In this document: one piece after another, positions 34,701-44,220 of the stretch
How positions within the stretch are numbered: position 1 is the first letter of the stretch
Layout of the letters: every line of letters begins with the position of its first letter
From: CAITWD01 sp963727285
GTDB taxonomy: Bacteria > Actinomycetota > Thermoleophilia > Miltoncostaeales > Miltoncostaeaceae
Assembly (NCBI GenBank): GCA_963727285.1
Contig: CAVSFF010000001.1
Span: forward strand, 1-64,000
Direction: 5' to 3'
Length of the DNA: 64,000 bases
Program-made: the position numbers and the translations under genes
Notes under the pieces: generated by a model
What the model was told of the DNA's origin: nothing
What the model saw: only the letters and a program-made list of their open reading frames with translations
Databases searched by the model: none

Positions 34701-36224
34701 ATGACCTCGCTCGATGTCGGGCTGGTGTCGCCCGATACGGAGTCGCCCGACCGCCGCACGTCGGTCCGGATGATGTTCTCGGGACCGGAGCGCCGACGCC
34801 GCCGCTCGGCGGTGCTGCCGGAGGCCCAACACCGTTCCCGTGCCGAGCGCATCGAGATCGGCAAGCGGGCCCGCCGCGACGTGGCGCGCTCGCGGCACGC
34901 CGAGATCGACCTCGACGGCGATCGGCCGGATCCGGTCGACCTGCTCACCGATCAGGACCGGACGCGGGTGCCCGAGCTCGTTCCCATCCGGTACGGCCGG
35001 ATGCTCGAGTCGGAGTTTGCCTTCTTCCGCGGTTCGGCACTGGTGATGGCGTCGGATCTCAGTCGGACCCCGGTGACCGGTCTTCACGTGCAGCTGTGCG
35101 GTGATGCGCATCTGTCGAACTTCGGGTTGTTTGCATCCCCGGAGCGCCGCGTCGTCTTCGATATCAACGATTTCGACGAGACGCTGCCCGGCCCGTGGGA
35201 GTGGGATCTCAAGCGCCTCGCGGCGAGCTTCGAGATCGCGGGCCGCGACAACGGGCTGCCCGCCCGCACGCGCCGGCCGATCGTGGAGCGCGTGGTGCGT
35301 GCCTACCGCGAGGCGATGTCGGGATTCGCGGCCCACACCAATTTGACGGTCTGGTACGAGGACGTCGACGCCGAGAAGTTCATCCGCGATGCCCGGGCAC
35401 GCGTGGAACGACGGCTGCACGGCAGGGTCATCGAGCCCGCGGAACGGGCGATTGCCAAGGCCCGCACCCGCGACTCGATGCACGCCTTCGACAAGTTCAC
35501 GACGCTCGTCGACGGCGAGCCCCGGATCGTCGCCGACCTGCCGCTGGTTGTGCCCATCGCCCACATGGAGGGAGTCGAGGACGAGACCGCCTGGGCGCAT
35601 CACCAGCTGCGGGCCTATCGACGCTCGCTGCCGCCGGAGCGCCGCTTCCTGCTTGAGCAGTACCGGTTCGTCGACCTCGCCCGCAAGGTGGTCGGCGTCG
35701 GCAGCGTCGGAACGCGCTGCTACATCGTGCTGCTGATGGGCGTTGACGGTGCCGACCCGCTGTTTCTCCAGATCAAGGAGGCGCAGCCGTCGGTGCTCGA
35801 GCGGTTCCTCGGGCCGAGTGCCTACCTCAACAACGGCGAACGGGTCGTGATCGGCCAGCGCCGAATCCAGGCCGCGAGCGACATCTTTCTCGGCTGGCAA
35901 CGGATCGACGACGGGCTGGACGGCGGGACCCACGACTTCTACTGGCGCCAACTGCGCGATTGGAAGGGCTCCATCGACGTCGACGGGATGCATCCGGCGA
36001 TGCTCAGCGGGTACGCCGGTCTTTGCGGGTGGACCCTCGCCCGGGCCCACGCGCGGTCCGGCGACCGGGTCGCGCTGGCCGCCTACATGGGGAAGGGGAC
36101 CGTGCTCGACGAGGCGATCGCGGACTTCGCCGCCGCGTACGCCGACCTCAACGCACGCGACTTCGCCGCGGTCTCGCGGGCGGTGGCCGAAGGGCGCGTG
36201 GAGGCCGACGCGACGTTCTCGTAA
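34701..36224 (+). CDS. DUF2252 family protein, third copy, outside the island
   Basis: 507 residues from ATG 34701. Compared with the island copies it has a longer N-terminus (RRTSVRMMFSGPERRRRRSAVLPEAQHRSRAERIEIGKRARRDVARSRHAEI). The core is complete: RVPELVPIRYGRMLESEFAFFRG, LCGDAHLSNFGLF, VVFDINDFDETLPGPWEWDLKRLAASFEIAGRDN, KVVGVGSVGTRCYIVLL, LKEAQPS-like LQIKEAQPSVLERF and LCGWTLARAHARSGDRVALA. It is clearly more distant from the two island copies than they are from each other. Function unassigned; a kinase-like fold is possible. Confidence 0.92.
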   Translation: MTSLDVGLVSPDTESPDRRTSVRMMFSGPERRRRRSAVLPEAQHRSRAERIEIGKRARRDVARSRHAEIDLDGDRPDPVDLLTDQDRTRVPELVPIRYGRMLESEFAFFRGSALVMASDLSRTPVTGLHVQLCGDAHLSNFGLFASPERRVVFDINDFDETLPGPWEWDLKRLAASFEIAGRDNGLPARTRRPIVERVVRAYREAMSGFAAHTNLTVWYEDVDAEKFIRDARARVERRLHGRVIEPAERAIAKARTRDSMHAFDKFTTLVDGEPRIVADLPLVVPIAHMEGVEDETAWAHHQLRAYRRSLPPERRFLLEQYRFVDLARKVVGVGSVGTRCYIVLLMGVDGADPLFLQIKEAQPSVLERFLGPSAYLNNGERVVIGQRRIQAASDIFLGWQRIDDGLDGGTHDFYWRQLRDWKGSIDVDGMHPAMLSGYAGLCGWTLARAHARSGDRVALAAYMGKGTVLDEAIADFAAAYADLNARDFAAVSRAVAEGRVEADATFS

Positions 36225-36272
36225 CCGCCTGACACCCGCGCTCGCGGGCACGGCCGATGTTAGGGTCAGGGC

Positions 36273-36458
36273 ATGTCCAGTGAACAAGTCCCCACACCTG
36301 ACGCGGCTCCCGACTGCGAGCGTTGCGGAACCCGCACGTACCCGACGACGCGCACGATGCGTACGCACGACATCAGCACCGGCCGGACCATTCCCCGGGA
36401 TCAGACGTTTCCCGTCTGGCGGTGTCCGAGCTGCGGCCGCGAGTCTCCCCGCACCTGA
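36273..36458 (+). CDS. Small zinc-ribbon-like protein
   Basis: 61 residues with two CxxC pairs, CERCGTRTYP and WRCPSCGRESP, about 27 residues apart, a likely four-cysteine zinc site. No other domain. Unknown role; 48 bp after the DUF2252 gene on the same strand. Confidence 0.55.
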   Translation: MSSEQVPTPDAAPDCERCGTRTYPTTRTMRTHDISTGRTIPRDQTFPVWRCPSCGRESPRT

Positions 36459-36562
36459 TCCGCCGGGCGGCGCCGCATCATCGGCGCGTCGGCGTGAGCT
36501 GATCACGGTGGGCCCCGGCCCGGTGTCCTCCGACCCCGTGGCTATGCTCGACGACCCGTCCC

Positions 36563-38204
36563 ATGGCCAAAACTCTCCGTCTTCGGCGTTGGCAGAAAGC
36601 CGCGCTTGACAGCTTCCTTGCCAGCCGACGGACCGGACTTTCTCGCGGTGGCCACGCCCGGATCCGGCAAGACGACCTTCGCGCTGGCGGCGGTGCGGCT
36701 CGAGTTGGCGTCGCACCCCGAGCGCCGCGTGGTCATCGTCGCGCCGACCCAGCACCTCAAGCGTCAGTGGGCCGATGCCGCGTCGGCACTCGATCTGCAC
36801 CTGGAAACCCAGTGGTCGCCGTCGCGCCGCCTGCCCGAAGATGTCCACGGGTTGATCACGACCTATCAGCAGGTCGCGATGAACGCGCCCGAGCTCGCCG
36901 CGGCAGCCGCCGATGCGATCGTCGTGCTCGACGAGGTCCACCACGCCGGCGACGAGCAGGCCTGGGGTGAGGCCGTCAGGATCTCCTGCGCCGGGGCTGC
37001 GGTCCGATTGAGCCTGTCCGGGACGCCGTTCCGGTCCGACACCCGGGCGATACCGTTCGTCCGGTACGACGACGACGCCATGGCGCACCCGGACGTCGAA
37101 TACGGCTACGGCGATGCGCTGCGCGACGGCGGGGTCGTACGTCCGGTCCGGTTTCCCCGGATCGACGGCGAGATGGAGTGGATCGCGAGCGACGGCTCCC
37201 ACGCCGAAGCTTCGTTTGCCGACCACCTCGACCAGGCGGCGTCCGCGCAGCGGCTGCGGACGGCGCTGTCGGTGGACGGCGACTGGATCGGCGACGTCCT
37301 GGTGCGGGCCCACGAGAAGCTCGTCGCCATCCGGCGTGGGCACCGGGATGCGGCGGGCCTGGTGATCGCGACCGATCAGGAGCACGCGCGGGGGATCGCA
37401 CAGGTGCTGCGCCGCCGCTGTGGCGTCGACGCGGTCGTCGCCGTGTCCGAAGATGCCGCCGCCTCCCGCCGGATCGCCGAGTTCGCCGGGGATTCGCGGC
37501 CATGGATCGTGGCGGTCCGGATGATCTCCGAAGGTGTCGACATCCCGCGTCTGCGGGTCGGGGTCTTCGCGACCACGACGACGACCGAACTGTTCTTCCG
37601 GCAGGCGGTCGGGCGGCTGGTCCGCTGGACCCGCGGGCTCGGCCCGCAGCCGGCGTTCATGTTCCTCCCGGACGATCCGCGGCTCCGTCACCATGCCGGG
37701 GCGATCGCCGAGCAGCGACGCCACAGCCTGCGTCGGACCGACGAGTTCGGGGACCCCATTGGCGAGCAGGAGGCGATCGCGGCTCCGCGCGAGGACGCGG
37801 AGGAACAGATGTCGCTGTTCGTGCCGCTGGCGGCCCGGGCGATCGGCGGCCCGACGCCGGCCGAGGCGGACCCGGACGACATGCTCGCGGTGCCCGAGCC
37901 GGACGACGACGAGTCCCTGGTACTGCAGTTGGCGCCGGCGCCGCGGGTTCGGGACGCGGACCGGCCGGGGCCCGTGCCCGTGCTGTCGGCGGCGGCCCAG
38001 CGGCGACTGCTGCGTGACGCCAACGCGGCGGCGGTCGCCGAGTTGGTGCGGGTCGTCGACCTGGGCCACGCCCAGATCAACGCGGAACTCAACCGGAGGG
38101 TCGGTATCCAGCGGGTCGGCGAGGCGACCGTCGACGAGCTCGAGCGGCGGCGGGCGGCGGCGCTCGGGTGGCTCGCGCAGACCACGGCGGTGCGCGGTCC
38201 CTAG
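36563..38204 (+). CDS. SF2 DEAD/DEAH-type helicase, one frameshift near 36628
   Basis: About 545 residues. The N-terminus MAKTLRLRRWQKAALDSFLAS (a Q-motif-like start) is in one frame; one base later is missing near 36628 and reading resumes DGPDFLAVATPGSGKTTFALAA, with Walker A GSGKTT. Next come VVIVAPTQHLKRQW (motif Ia), VVLDEVHHAGDEQAW (motif II, DEVH), LSLSGTPFRSD (motif III) and, in the second RecA domain, VAVRMISEGVDIPRLRVGVF and FFRQAVGRLVRW (motif VI). The last ~140 residues are acidic and linker-like, then helical. Similar to phage/UvsW- and Ssl2-like helicases; role in repair or restriction unknown. Confidence 0.85.
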
Positions 38205-38240
38205 ACCGCGGGGGGAGGGGGCAAGGTACGATTGCGTCCC

Positions 38241-39503
38241 GTGGTCCCTGCTGCTTCCCCACAGTCCAGGATTGCCGAGCGCCTGGCCTCCGTGCGTGGG
38301 TGCACCGAGGCGATCGTCGACGGCCTGAGCGATGAGGTTCTCGCGCACGCGCCCCGCTCGTACATGAGCCCGCCGGTGTGGGATCTCGGTCACATCGCCG
38401 CCTTCGAGGAACTGTGGGTGTGGTGCCGTGCGGCGGGAGGGACGACGGCCTACCCGGACCTCCAGGCGGCGTATGACGCGTTCGAGACGCCGCGACCGGT
38501 GCGGACCCAGATCGCGCTGCTCAGCCCCGATCAGGCCCGCGCCTACCTCGACTCGACGCGGGAGCACACCCTTGAGGTGCTCGACGGCCGCGCCCCGGCA
38601 CGCGATCCCGAACTGGTGGCGGACGGGTTCGTGTTCGATCTTGTGGCCGCACATGAGGCCCAGCACGCCGAGACGATGCTGCAGGAGTTCGTGCTGGGCG
38701 GGGTGACGATCGCCGGCGTCGGGGAGACCGGGCCGACCGCCGATCCGGACGGCGGTCCCCAGGTCATCGAGCTGCCCGGGGCATCGTGGGAGATCGGGGC
38801 CGACGAGTCCGCGTTTGCCTACGACTGTGAGCGTCCGCGTCATCGTGTCGAGGTGGCCCCGTTTGCGATCGCACGCGATCCGGTGACGGCGGGGGCGTTT
38901 GTCGAGTTCATCGCCGACGGCGGCTACCGACGCGATGGACTGTGGACTGCCGACGGGAGGGCCTGGCGGGACGCCGAAGGTGCCGTCGCCCCGGCGTACT
39001 GGGAGGCCGACGGGGCGGGTGGGTGGACCACGCGCGATCTGGCGGGCCCCTGCGCGATCGATCCTGCGGCACCGGTCTGCCACGTCTCATGGTTCGAGGC
39101 GGACGCGTTCGCACGCTGGGCCGGCGGGCGCCTGCCGACCGAATACGAGTGGGAGTGCGCGGCGCGCGGGGCACGGCCCGACGCGGGCGCGAACCTCGGG
39201 GTTCGCCGTCGCGGGCCGGTTGCGCCCGGGACGTTTGCGGGTGTGAGCGACGCGGGCTGCCGGGCAATGCTCGGCGACGTGTGGGAATGGACCGCGAGCG
39301 AGTTCAACGGGTACCCGGGATTCCGCGCCTACCCGTATCGGGAGTACTCGGAGGTGTTCTTCGGCGGCGGATACCGGGTGCTGCGCGGCGGTTCCTGGGC
39401 ATCCCAGCCGCACGTCGCCTCGACGACGTTCCGCAACTGGGATCTGCCTGAGCGCCGCCAGATCTTCGCGGGCCTGCGCCTGGCCTGGGACCGCGGGAGG
39501 TAG
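38241..39503 (+). CDS. egtB: Ergothioneine synthase EgtB (iron-dependent sulfoxide synthase)
   Basis: Non-heme iron enzyme that joins gamma-glutamylcysteine to hercynine with oxygen, forming a sulfoxide. 420 residues from GTG 38241; TTG 38232 would add three. The N-terminal DinB-like four-helix domain gives the iron ligands: H51 in WDLGHIAAFEE and the HEAQH pair at 138-142. The C-terminal formylglycine-generating-like domain has PGASWEIGADESAFAYDCERPRHRVEV, VSWFEADAFARWAGGRLPTEYEWECAARG, GDVWEWTASEF and YRVLRGGSWAS. It leads the egtB-egtC-egtD operon. Confidence 0.93.
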   Translation: MVPAASPQSRIAERLASVRGCTEAIVDGLSDEVLAHAPRSYMSPPVWDLGHIAAFEELWVWCRAAGGTTAYPDLQAAYDAFETPRPVRTQIALLSPDQARAYLDSTREHTLEVLDGRAPARDPELVADGFVFDLVAAHEAQHAETMLQEFVLGGVTIAGVGETGPTADPDGGPQVIELPGASWEIGADESAFAYDCERPRHRVEVAPFAIARDPVTAGAFVEFIADGGYRRDGLWTADGRAWRDAEGAVAPAYWEADGAGGWTTRDLAGPCAIDPAAPVCHVSWFEADAFARWAGGRLPTEYEWECAARGARPDAGANLGVRRRGPVAPGTFAGVSDAGCRAMLGDVWEWTASEFNGYPGFRAYPYREYSEVFFGGGYRVLRGGSWASQPHVASTTFRNWDLPERRQIFAGLRLAWDRGR

Positions 39504-39512
39504 GCCGGACCG

Positions 39513-40271
39513 ATGTGCCGCCATCTCGCCTGGCTCGGCGTCGACCGCCCGCTCGCCGCCTTCGTCACCGATCCGGAGCACTCGCTTGTGCACCAGAGCT
39601 ACGCCGCGCGTGAGCTGTTGCGCGGCACGGTCTGCGGTGACGGGTTCGGGATCGGTTGGTATCACGATGCCGGACCCGAACCTGCCCGATACCGGCGCTC
39701 CGAACCGATTTGGGCGGACCCCGACCTGCCCGGTGTTGCCGCCGCAATCTCCGCGACGGCGGTCGTGGCGGCGGTGCGCAACGGAACACCCGGCATCCCG
39801 GGCGGGGTCGCGAGCACGCAGCCTGTGACCGCGGATGGCTTCCTCGGCTCACACAACGGATATATCGACCGGTTCGCGCACCACGCCCGGCGGTTGCGCG
39901 ACGGGCTCTCGGACGACCTGTACGCGAACCTGACCGGCGAGAGCGACTCGGAGACGTTTCTGTTGCTGGTGGTCGAGCACATTCGCCGGGAGGGCGGGAT
40001 CGCCGCCGGTCTGGAGGCGGCGATCGAGGCGGTTCTCGACATTGCGCCGGGGTCGGCGCTCTGCACGGTCGTGACCGACGGGCAGGAGCTGGTCGTCGCG
40101 AGGATGGCTCGCGACCAGCCGTGTGACAGCCTGTATGTCCGCCGTGGCGAGGATGGGATCCTCGTGGCCTCCGAGCCGCTTGACGCCGCCGCCGGATGGG
40201 AGTCCCTGCCGGCGTACGCCGTGACTCCGCTCGGTGCCGTCGCGGGAGCCGGGGGTCGGCGTGGAGAATGA
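39513..40271 (+). CDS. egtC: Ergothioneine amidohydrolase EgtC
   Basis: Class II glutamine-amidotransferase fold enzyme that removes the gamma-glutamyl group from the sulfoxide made by EgtB. 252 residues. The start MCRHLAWLGVDRPLAAF places the catalytic Cys at position 2, with VHQSYAARELLRG, DGFGIGWYHD, AVVAAVRNGTPG, GFLGSHNGYIDRF and SDSETFLLLVVEHI following. It begins 9 bp after egtB and overlaps the start of egtD by about 11 bp. Confidence 0.92.
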   Translation: MCRHLAWLGVDRPLAAFVTDPEHSLVHQSYAARELLRGTVCGDGFGIGWYHDAGPEPARYRRSEPIWADPDLPGVAAAISATAVVAAVRNGTPGIPGGVASTQPVTADGFLGSHNGYIDRFAHHARRLRDGLSDDLYANLTGESDSETFLLLVVEHIRREGGIAAGLEAAIEAVLDIAPGSALCTVVTDGQELVVARMARDQPCDSLYVRRGEDGILVASEPLDAAAGWESLPAYAVTPLGAVAGAGGRRGE

Positions 40272-41253
40272 CGGGCAGTTCCTGCTGGAGGTCCACCTCA
40301 ACGGCGCCGCCGAGGACGACGGGGCGCTGGGTGAGATCGTCCGCGGGCTCCTGTCGGCCCCGCGGACCGTGTCGCCGAAGTACTTCTACGACAGCGTCGG
40401 ATGCGGGCTCTACGAGCAGATCACCGAGCTGGAGGAGTACTACCAGGCCCGCACCGAGATCGGGATCCTCGTGGACGCGGTCGACGGGATCATGGCGCGC
40501 CATCGCCCGGTGGAGCTCGTCGAGCTCGGGTCCGGAAGCTCACGCAAGACCCGTGTACTCCTCGACGCCCTCGAGCGCACCGGTGGCGGCCACCGGTACA
40601 TGCCCTTCGACGTCTCCGAGGAGGCGCTCCGCGACGCCGGCGCCGCCCTGGTCGCGGCCTATCCTGACCTGGAGGTCCGCGCGATCGCCGGCGACTTCGA
40701 CCACCACCTCCGCGAGATTCCCCGACCACAGGCGGGAACCCGCCGGATGGTTGCGTTCCTGGGCGGCACCATCGGCAACATCCCCCCCGCGCGCCGCGGG
40801 ATGTTCCTGAGGGACGTCGCGTCGATGCTGGCCCCGGGCGATGTGCTGCTGATGGGGGTCGATCTTGATACCGACCCGGAGCGGACGCGCCGTGCCTATG
40901 ACGACGCGGCCGGGATCACCGCGGCCTTCAATCGCAACATCCTGGTCGCGCTCAATCGGGAAGCCGACGGCGACTTCGTGCCGGATGACTTCGCCCATGT
41001 CGCCGTCTGGAATCCGGTCGACGGTCGCGTGGAGATGCGTCTTCGTGCGCGGCGGGCGATGCGGGTGCACCTCGCGCGTGCGGGGATCGATCTCGATCTC
41101 GCCGAAGGGGAGGAGATCCTCACCGAGATCTGCGGGAAGTTCAACCGAGGCGTGCTCGCCGACGTCTACGCGGACGCCGGGCTGGAGCTCATCGAATGGC
41201 ATACCGATCCGGACGAGCGGTTTGCCGTGACGCTTGCACGCCCCGCGTCCTGA
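40261..41253 (+). CDS. egtD: L-histidine N-alpha-methyltransferase EgtD
   Basis: Makes hercynine by three SAM-dependent methylations of histidine. 330 residues from GTG 40261; ATG 40234 inside egtC is less likely. TVSPKYFYDSVGCGLYEQITELEEYYQARTE is the conserved N-terminal stretch that binds the substrate. The SAM site is ELVELGSGSSRKTRVL (85-100), then MPFDVSEEALRDAG and FLGGTIGNIPP (a conserved hercynine-binding region). It overlaps egtC, so egtB, egtC and egtD are one operon. EgtA (gamma-glutamylcysteine ligase) and EgtE (lyase) are not in the window. Confidence 0.94.
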   Translation: MENDGQFLLEVHLNGAAEDDGALGEIVRGLLSAPRTVSPKYFYDSVGCGLYEQITELEEYYQARTEIGILVDAVDGIMARHRPVELVELGSGSSRKTRVLLDALERTGGGHRYMPFDVSEEALRDAGAALVAAYPDLEVRAIAGDFDHHLREIPRPQAGTRRMVAFLGGTIGNIPPARRGMFLRDVASMLAPGDVLLMGVDLDTDPERTRRAYDDAAGITAAFNRNILVALNREADGDFVPDDFAHVAVWNPVDGRVEMRLRARRAMRVHLARAGIDLDLAEGEEILTEICGKFNRGVLADVYADAGLELIEWHTDPDERFAVTLARPAS

Positions 41254-41262
41254 GCCCGCGCG

Positions 41263-41412
41263 TCAGCCGGAGGTCTTGGGCGGGTCGGCGCCCGGCGCAT
41301 CGGTCTCGGGAAATGCCTGGGTCACCGCCCATGCGCCGCCGAGCATGAGGGCTGCAATGATCAGCCCGAACAGGATGACCAGCACCACGATAATCAGGCC
41401 GATGATCAGCAC
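41263..41412 (-). CDS. 49-residue single-helix membrane protein
   Basis: From GTG 41412 the minus strand reads VLIIGLIIVVLVILFGLIIA and then a short ALMLGGAWAVTQAFPETDAPG tail, ending at 41263. One strong membrane helix, then an acidic/Pro-rich end. It is squeezed between egtD and mutS2, on the opposite strand to both. Coding is supported by the hydrophobic run without stops; no homolog is known to me. Confidence 0.4.
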   Translation of the reverse strand: MLIIGLIIVVLVILFGLIIAALMLGGAWAVTQAFPETDAPGADPPKTSG

Positions 41413-41431
41413 AGGGCGACTCTAGCGCGCA

Positions 41432-43846
41432 GTGGACCAGGATCGCGACATCGCCATCGATTCCCGCGGAATCGAACTGCTCGAATTCGACAGCATCCGG
41501 ACGCGCCTGGCAGGGCAGGCGGCGTTCGATGGCGGTGCGGCGCTGGCGCGCGCGCTGATGCCGTCCGGCGACCACGCGACCGTCGCCCAGCGGCGTCGTG
41601 AGACGGACGAGGCCTACGAGCTCGAGGAGCGCGCGGTCACCGGCGCCGGTGGCGCGTCCGACGTGCGCGATCCGATCGGACGCGTCGTGCGCGGCGCCGT
41701 GCTGGACGTCGGAGGGCTTGAGCGCCTGGATGCGACGATCGCGGTTGCCATCGAAGTCCGGGCTGCGGTCGCCGCCCACCGGGAGGTGGCCCCAACGCTT
41801 GCCGATCGGCTGATCGTGGGCATCGACCCCGGCGCGCTCGGCGGCGTGGCAGCCGCGCTGGCACGGGCACTCGATCACCGCGGCGGCATCCTCGACTCGG
41901 CATCCCCGGAACTCGGGGTGTGCAGGCGTCGCCTCGTGGGGGCCAAGCGCGAGGCGGGCGACCTCCTGCGCCGGCTGGCGGTCCGACTCGCCGCGCACCT
42001 GCAGGAGTCGTTTACGACCCAGCGTTCCGGACGTCCCGTCCTGGCGGTCAAGGCGAGCTCGCGCTCTGCGGTTCCCGGCATCGTTCACGACACCTCCGCG
42101 TCGGGCAACACCCTCTTTGTGGAGCCGTTCGAGCTGATCGAGGCCAGCAACCGGTTGCGTGAGGCTGAAGCCCAGGAGGCGGCGGAACTCGAGCGGATCC
42201 TGGCCGACCTCTCGGCACATGTGCGCGCGTCCGCCGACGCGCTTGTCGGGGCCATCGAGGCGCTCGCCGACCACGACCTCGTCATCGCCCGGGCGCGCCT
42301 GTCGTACGGGTGGCGGGGCTGTCGGGTGTCCGACGCCTCGTCGCCGCGACTGCAGGGCGCCCGGCATCCGCTGCTGGATCCCGCGCGGGTGGTTCCGATC
42401 GATCTCGACCTCCATGGAGTTCGCGCACTCGTGATCAGCGGGCCGAACACCGGTGGCAAGACCGTCGCCCTCAAAACGCTTGGGATGTTTGCCGTGCTGT
42501 CCCAGTGCGGGTTGCGGGTGCCGGCCGAGGCCGCCGAACTACCCGTCTTCGATCGGATCCTCGCCGACATTGGTGATGAGCAGTCCATCGCGCTGTCCCT
42601 GTCGACCTTTTCCGCCCACGTCGCGCGTCTGTCGAAGATCATCGCCGCCGCGGGCTCGCGGTCGCTCGTGCTGCTCGACGAGATCGCCGCGGGAACCGAT
42701 CCGGACGAGGGGGGTCCGCTCGCCCAGGCGATTCTGGAGCGGCTGGTCGACGGCGGCGCCACCGTGCTCGTGACGACCCACCTCGGCGCGCTCAAGGAGT
42801 GGGCAGTCGGCTTCGCGCCGGCCGAAAACGCGGCGGTGGCGATCGATCCCGCCACGCTGCGCCCGCGCTACGCGATCACGATGGGGGCGTACGGGGCGTC
42901 GCACGCGCTGGACATCGCCGAGTCGCTCGGCCTGCCGGACGATGTCATCCGGGCGGCGCGAGCCGCGATGTCCCCAGCGCGCCAGCGCTCGGATGCCCTG
43001 ATCCGGGCGGCATCACAGGCTCAGTCTCAAGCTGAGGCTGAGCGTACCGCCGCAGCCCGCGAACACGACGAGGCGGTCGCCGTCAGGCGCGATGCCGAGC
43101 GTCTGCGTGCGGATCTCGAGGGGCGCATCACCCGGCAACGGGAGCGCCTGGAAGCCGATCGCGAAGAGGTGCGCGCGCAGGCCCGTCGGGATCTTCGCGC
43201 CGCCGAAGCCGAGCTTGCGGATCTCCGTGCCCAGATCCGTGCCGCCCGGCGCAGCGAAGGGCAACGCGAACGTCACGTCGGCACGCCGGACCGGGGCGAT
43301 GACGCCAAAGACCGCGATCGCGCGTTGGTCGCCGCCTCGGCCGCGCAGCAGCGCGCCCGCGAGGCCCTCGCCGGGACGGTCGCACCGCCGGACGTTCCCG
43401 CGGCGGTGGGGGATACGGTCCGGGATACCGGGACCGGGATCCGCGGCGTCGTGCTCGCATTGGAGGGGGATGTGGTCGTGATCCAGGGCGAACGTGCCCG
43501 GCTGCGGGTGCCCCTGTCCCGGATCGTCGGCGAGGCCTCGCGGCGGCCGGACCGGGCCGGACCACCGGCTCGCGAGGTGCGGCCCCCGGTCGTGGCGGTG
43601 CCGGCCGAGATCGACGTCCGCGGACAGCGCGCGGCCGAGGCGTGCGCGGTCGTCCGCGAGGCCGTCGACGCCGCGGCCGTCGCCGGGCGCGCGCGCGTGC
43701 TGGTCATCCACGGGATCGGGACCGGTGCGCTGCGAGCGGCCGTCAGGGACGAGCTCGGTCGCCATCCGCTGGTCGATGCGGTCGAGCCCGCCCCGCCCAA
43801 GGAGGGCGGGGACGGCGCGACCTATGCAGTGCTCGAACCGGGCTGA
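41432..43846 (+). CDS. mutS2: MutS2 with C-terminal Smr domain
   Basis: MutS2 ATPase, linked to suppression of homologous recombination and to ribosome-collision rescue in other bacteria. 804 residues from GTG 41432. After the clamp region comes the ATPase: Walker A VISGPNTGGKTVALKTLGMF (about 334-353), DIGDEQSIALSLSTFSAHV, Walker B LVLLDEIAAGTDPDEGGPLA and TTHLGALKEWA. A long coiled coil follows (QSQAEAERTAAAREHDEAVAVRRDAERLRADLEGRI). The end is a Smr domain with IDVRGQRAAEACAVVREAVD and VLVIHGIGTGALRAAVRDEL, the HGxGTG-type nuclease motif. Intact and of normal length. Confidence 0.95.
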   Translation: MDQDRDIAIDSRGIELLEFDSIRTRLAGQAAFDGGAALARALMPSGDHATVAQRRRETDEAYELEERAVTGAGGASDVRDPIGRVVRGAVLDVGGLERLDATIAVAIEVRAAVAAHREVAPTLADRLIVGIDPGALGGVAAALARALDHRGGILDSASPELGVCRRRLVGAKREAGDLLRRLAVRLAAHLQESFTTQRSGRPVLAVKASSRSAVPGIVHDTSASGNTLFVEPFELIEASNRLREAEAQEAAELERILADLSAHVRASADALVGAIEALADHDLVIARARLSYGWRGCRVSDASSPRLQGARHPLLDPARVVPIDLDLHGVRALVISGPNTGGKTVALKTLGMFAVLSQCGLRVPAEAAELPVFDRILADIGDEQSIALSLSTFSAHVARLSKIIAAAGSRSLVLLDEIAAGTDPDEGGPLAQAILERLVDGGATVLVTTHLGALKEWAVGFAPAENAAVAIDPATLRPRYAITMGAYGASHALDIAESLGLPDDVIRAARAAMSPARQRSDALIRAASQAQSQAEAERTAAAREHDEAVAVRRDAERLRADLEGRITRQRERLEADREEVRAQARRDLRAAEAELADLRAQIRAARRSEGQRERHVGTPDRGDDAKDRDRALVAASAAQQRAREALAGTVAPPDVPAAVGDTVRDTGTGIRGVVLALEGDVVVIQGERARLRVPLSRIVGEASRRPDRAGPPAREVRPPVVAVPAEIDVRGQRAAEACAVVREAVDAAAVAGRARVLVIHGIGTGALRAAVRDELGRHPLVDAVEPAPPKEGGDGATYAVLEPG

Positions 43847-43860
43847 GCCCGGCACGGCGG

Positions 43861-44220
43861 TTAGGGCTGCGGCAGCTCGCCCACGCCGCGCAGGACGCCG
43901 ACGTCCGGAGCCATCGTCCGGAACGCGTCGTCGCTCTGCAGGACACCGACCGTGTACACGGGGCTTTCCTGCATGCGGGACAGCATCGACGCTGCGTCCC
44001 GCGAGCGCGGAACCTTCTTGTAGGTCGACACGAGAATCGCGTCGGGCTTGAGCTGCTGTGCCGTCTCCAGCACGCCGGGCCACTCGGGCTCGACGACGGT
44101 GACGTCCCATCCAGCTTCCTTGAGCTTCTCAAGGGCCCGGTCAGAGCCGGGGTACCGCACCTTGCCCTCTTTGTTGAGGACTTGGTCGGTGGGGAATGTG
44201 GCAAACAAGAGAGTTGGCAT
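43861..44220 (-). CDS. Unknown Rossmann-like protein
   Basis: 119 residues: MPTLLFATFPTDQVLNKEGKVRYPGSDRALEKLKEAGWDVTVVEPEWPGVLETAQQLKPDAILVSTYKKVPRSRDAASML then SPVYTVGVLQSDDAFRTMAPDVGVLRGVG. Alternating strands and helices suggest a receiver-like or B12-domain-like fold, but no phospho-Asp or cobalamin His motif is clear. It is convergent with mutS2 (12 bp between stops) and divergent from the nitroreductase-family gene. Not recognised. Confidence 0.6.
   Translation of the reverse strand: MPTLLFATFPTDQVLNKEGKVRYPGSDRALEKLKEAGWDVTVVEPEWPGVLETAQQLKPDAILVSTYKKVPRSRDAASMLSRMQESPVYTVGVLQSDDAFRTMAPDVGVLRGVGELPQP

Noticed and set aside
33735..39083. A 1782-residue open frame on the minus strand
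   Set aside because: Except for its last part (33735-34283) it is antisense to DUF2252, the helicase and egtB, which have strong family matches. Its sequence is Arg/Gly/Asp-rich with no domain, typical of a high-GC shadow frame.
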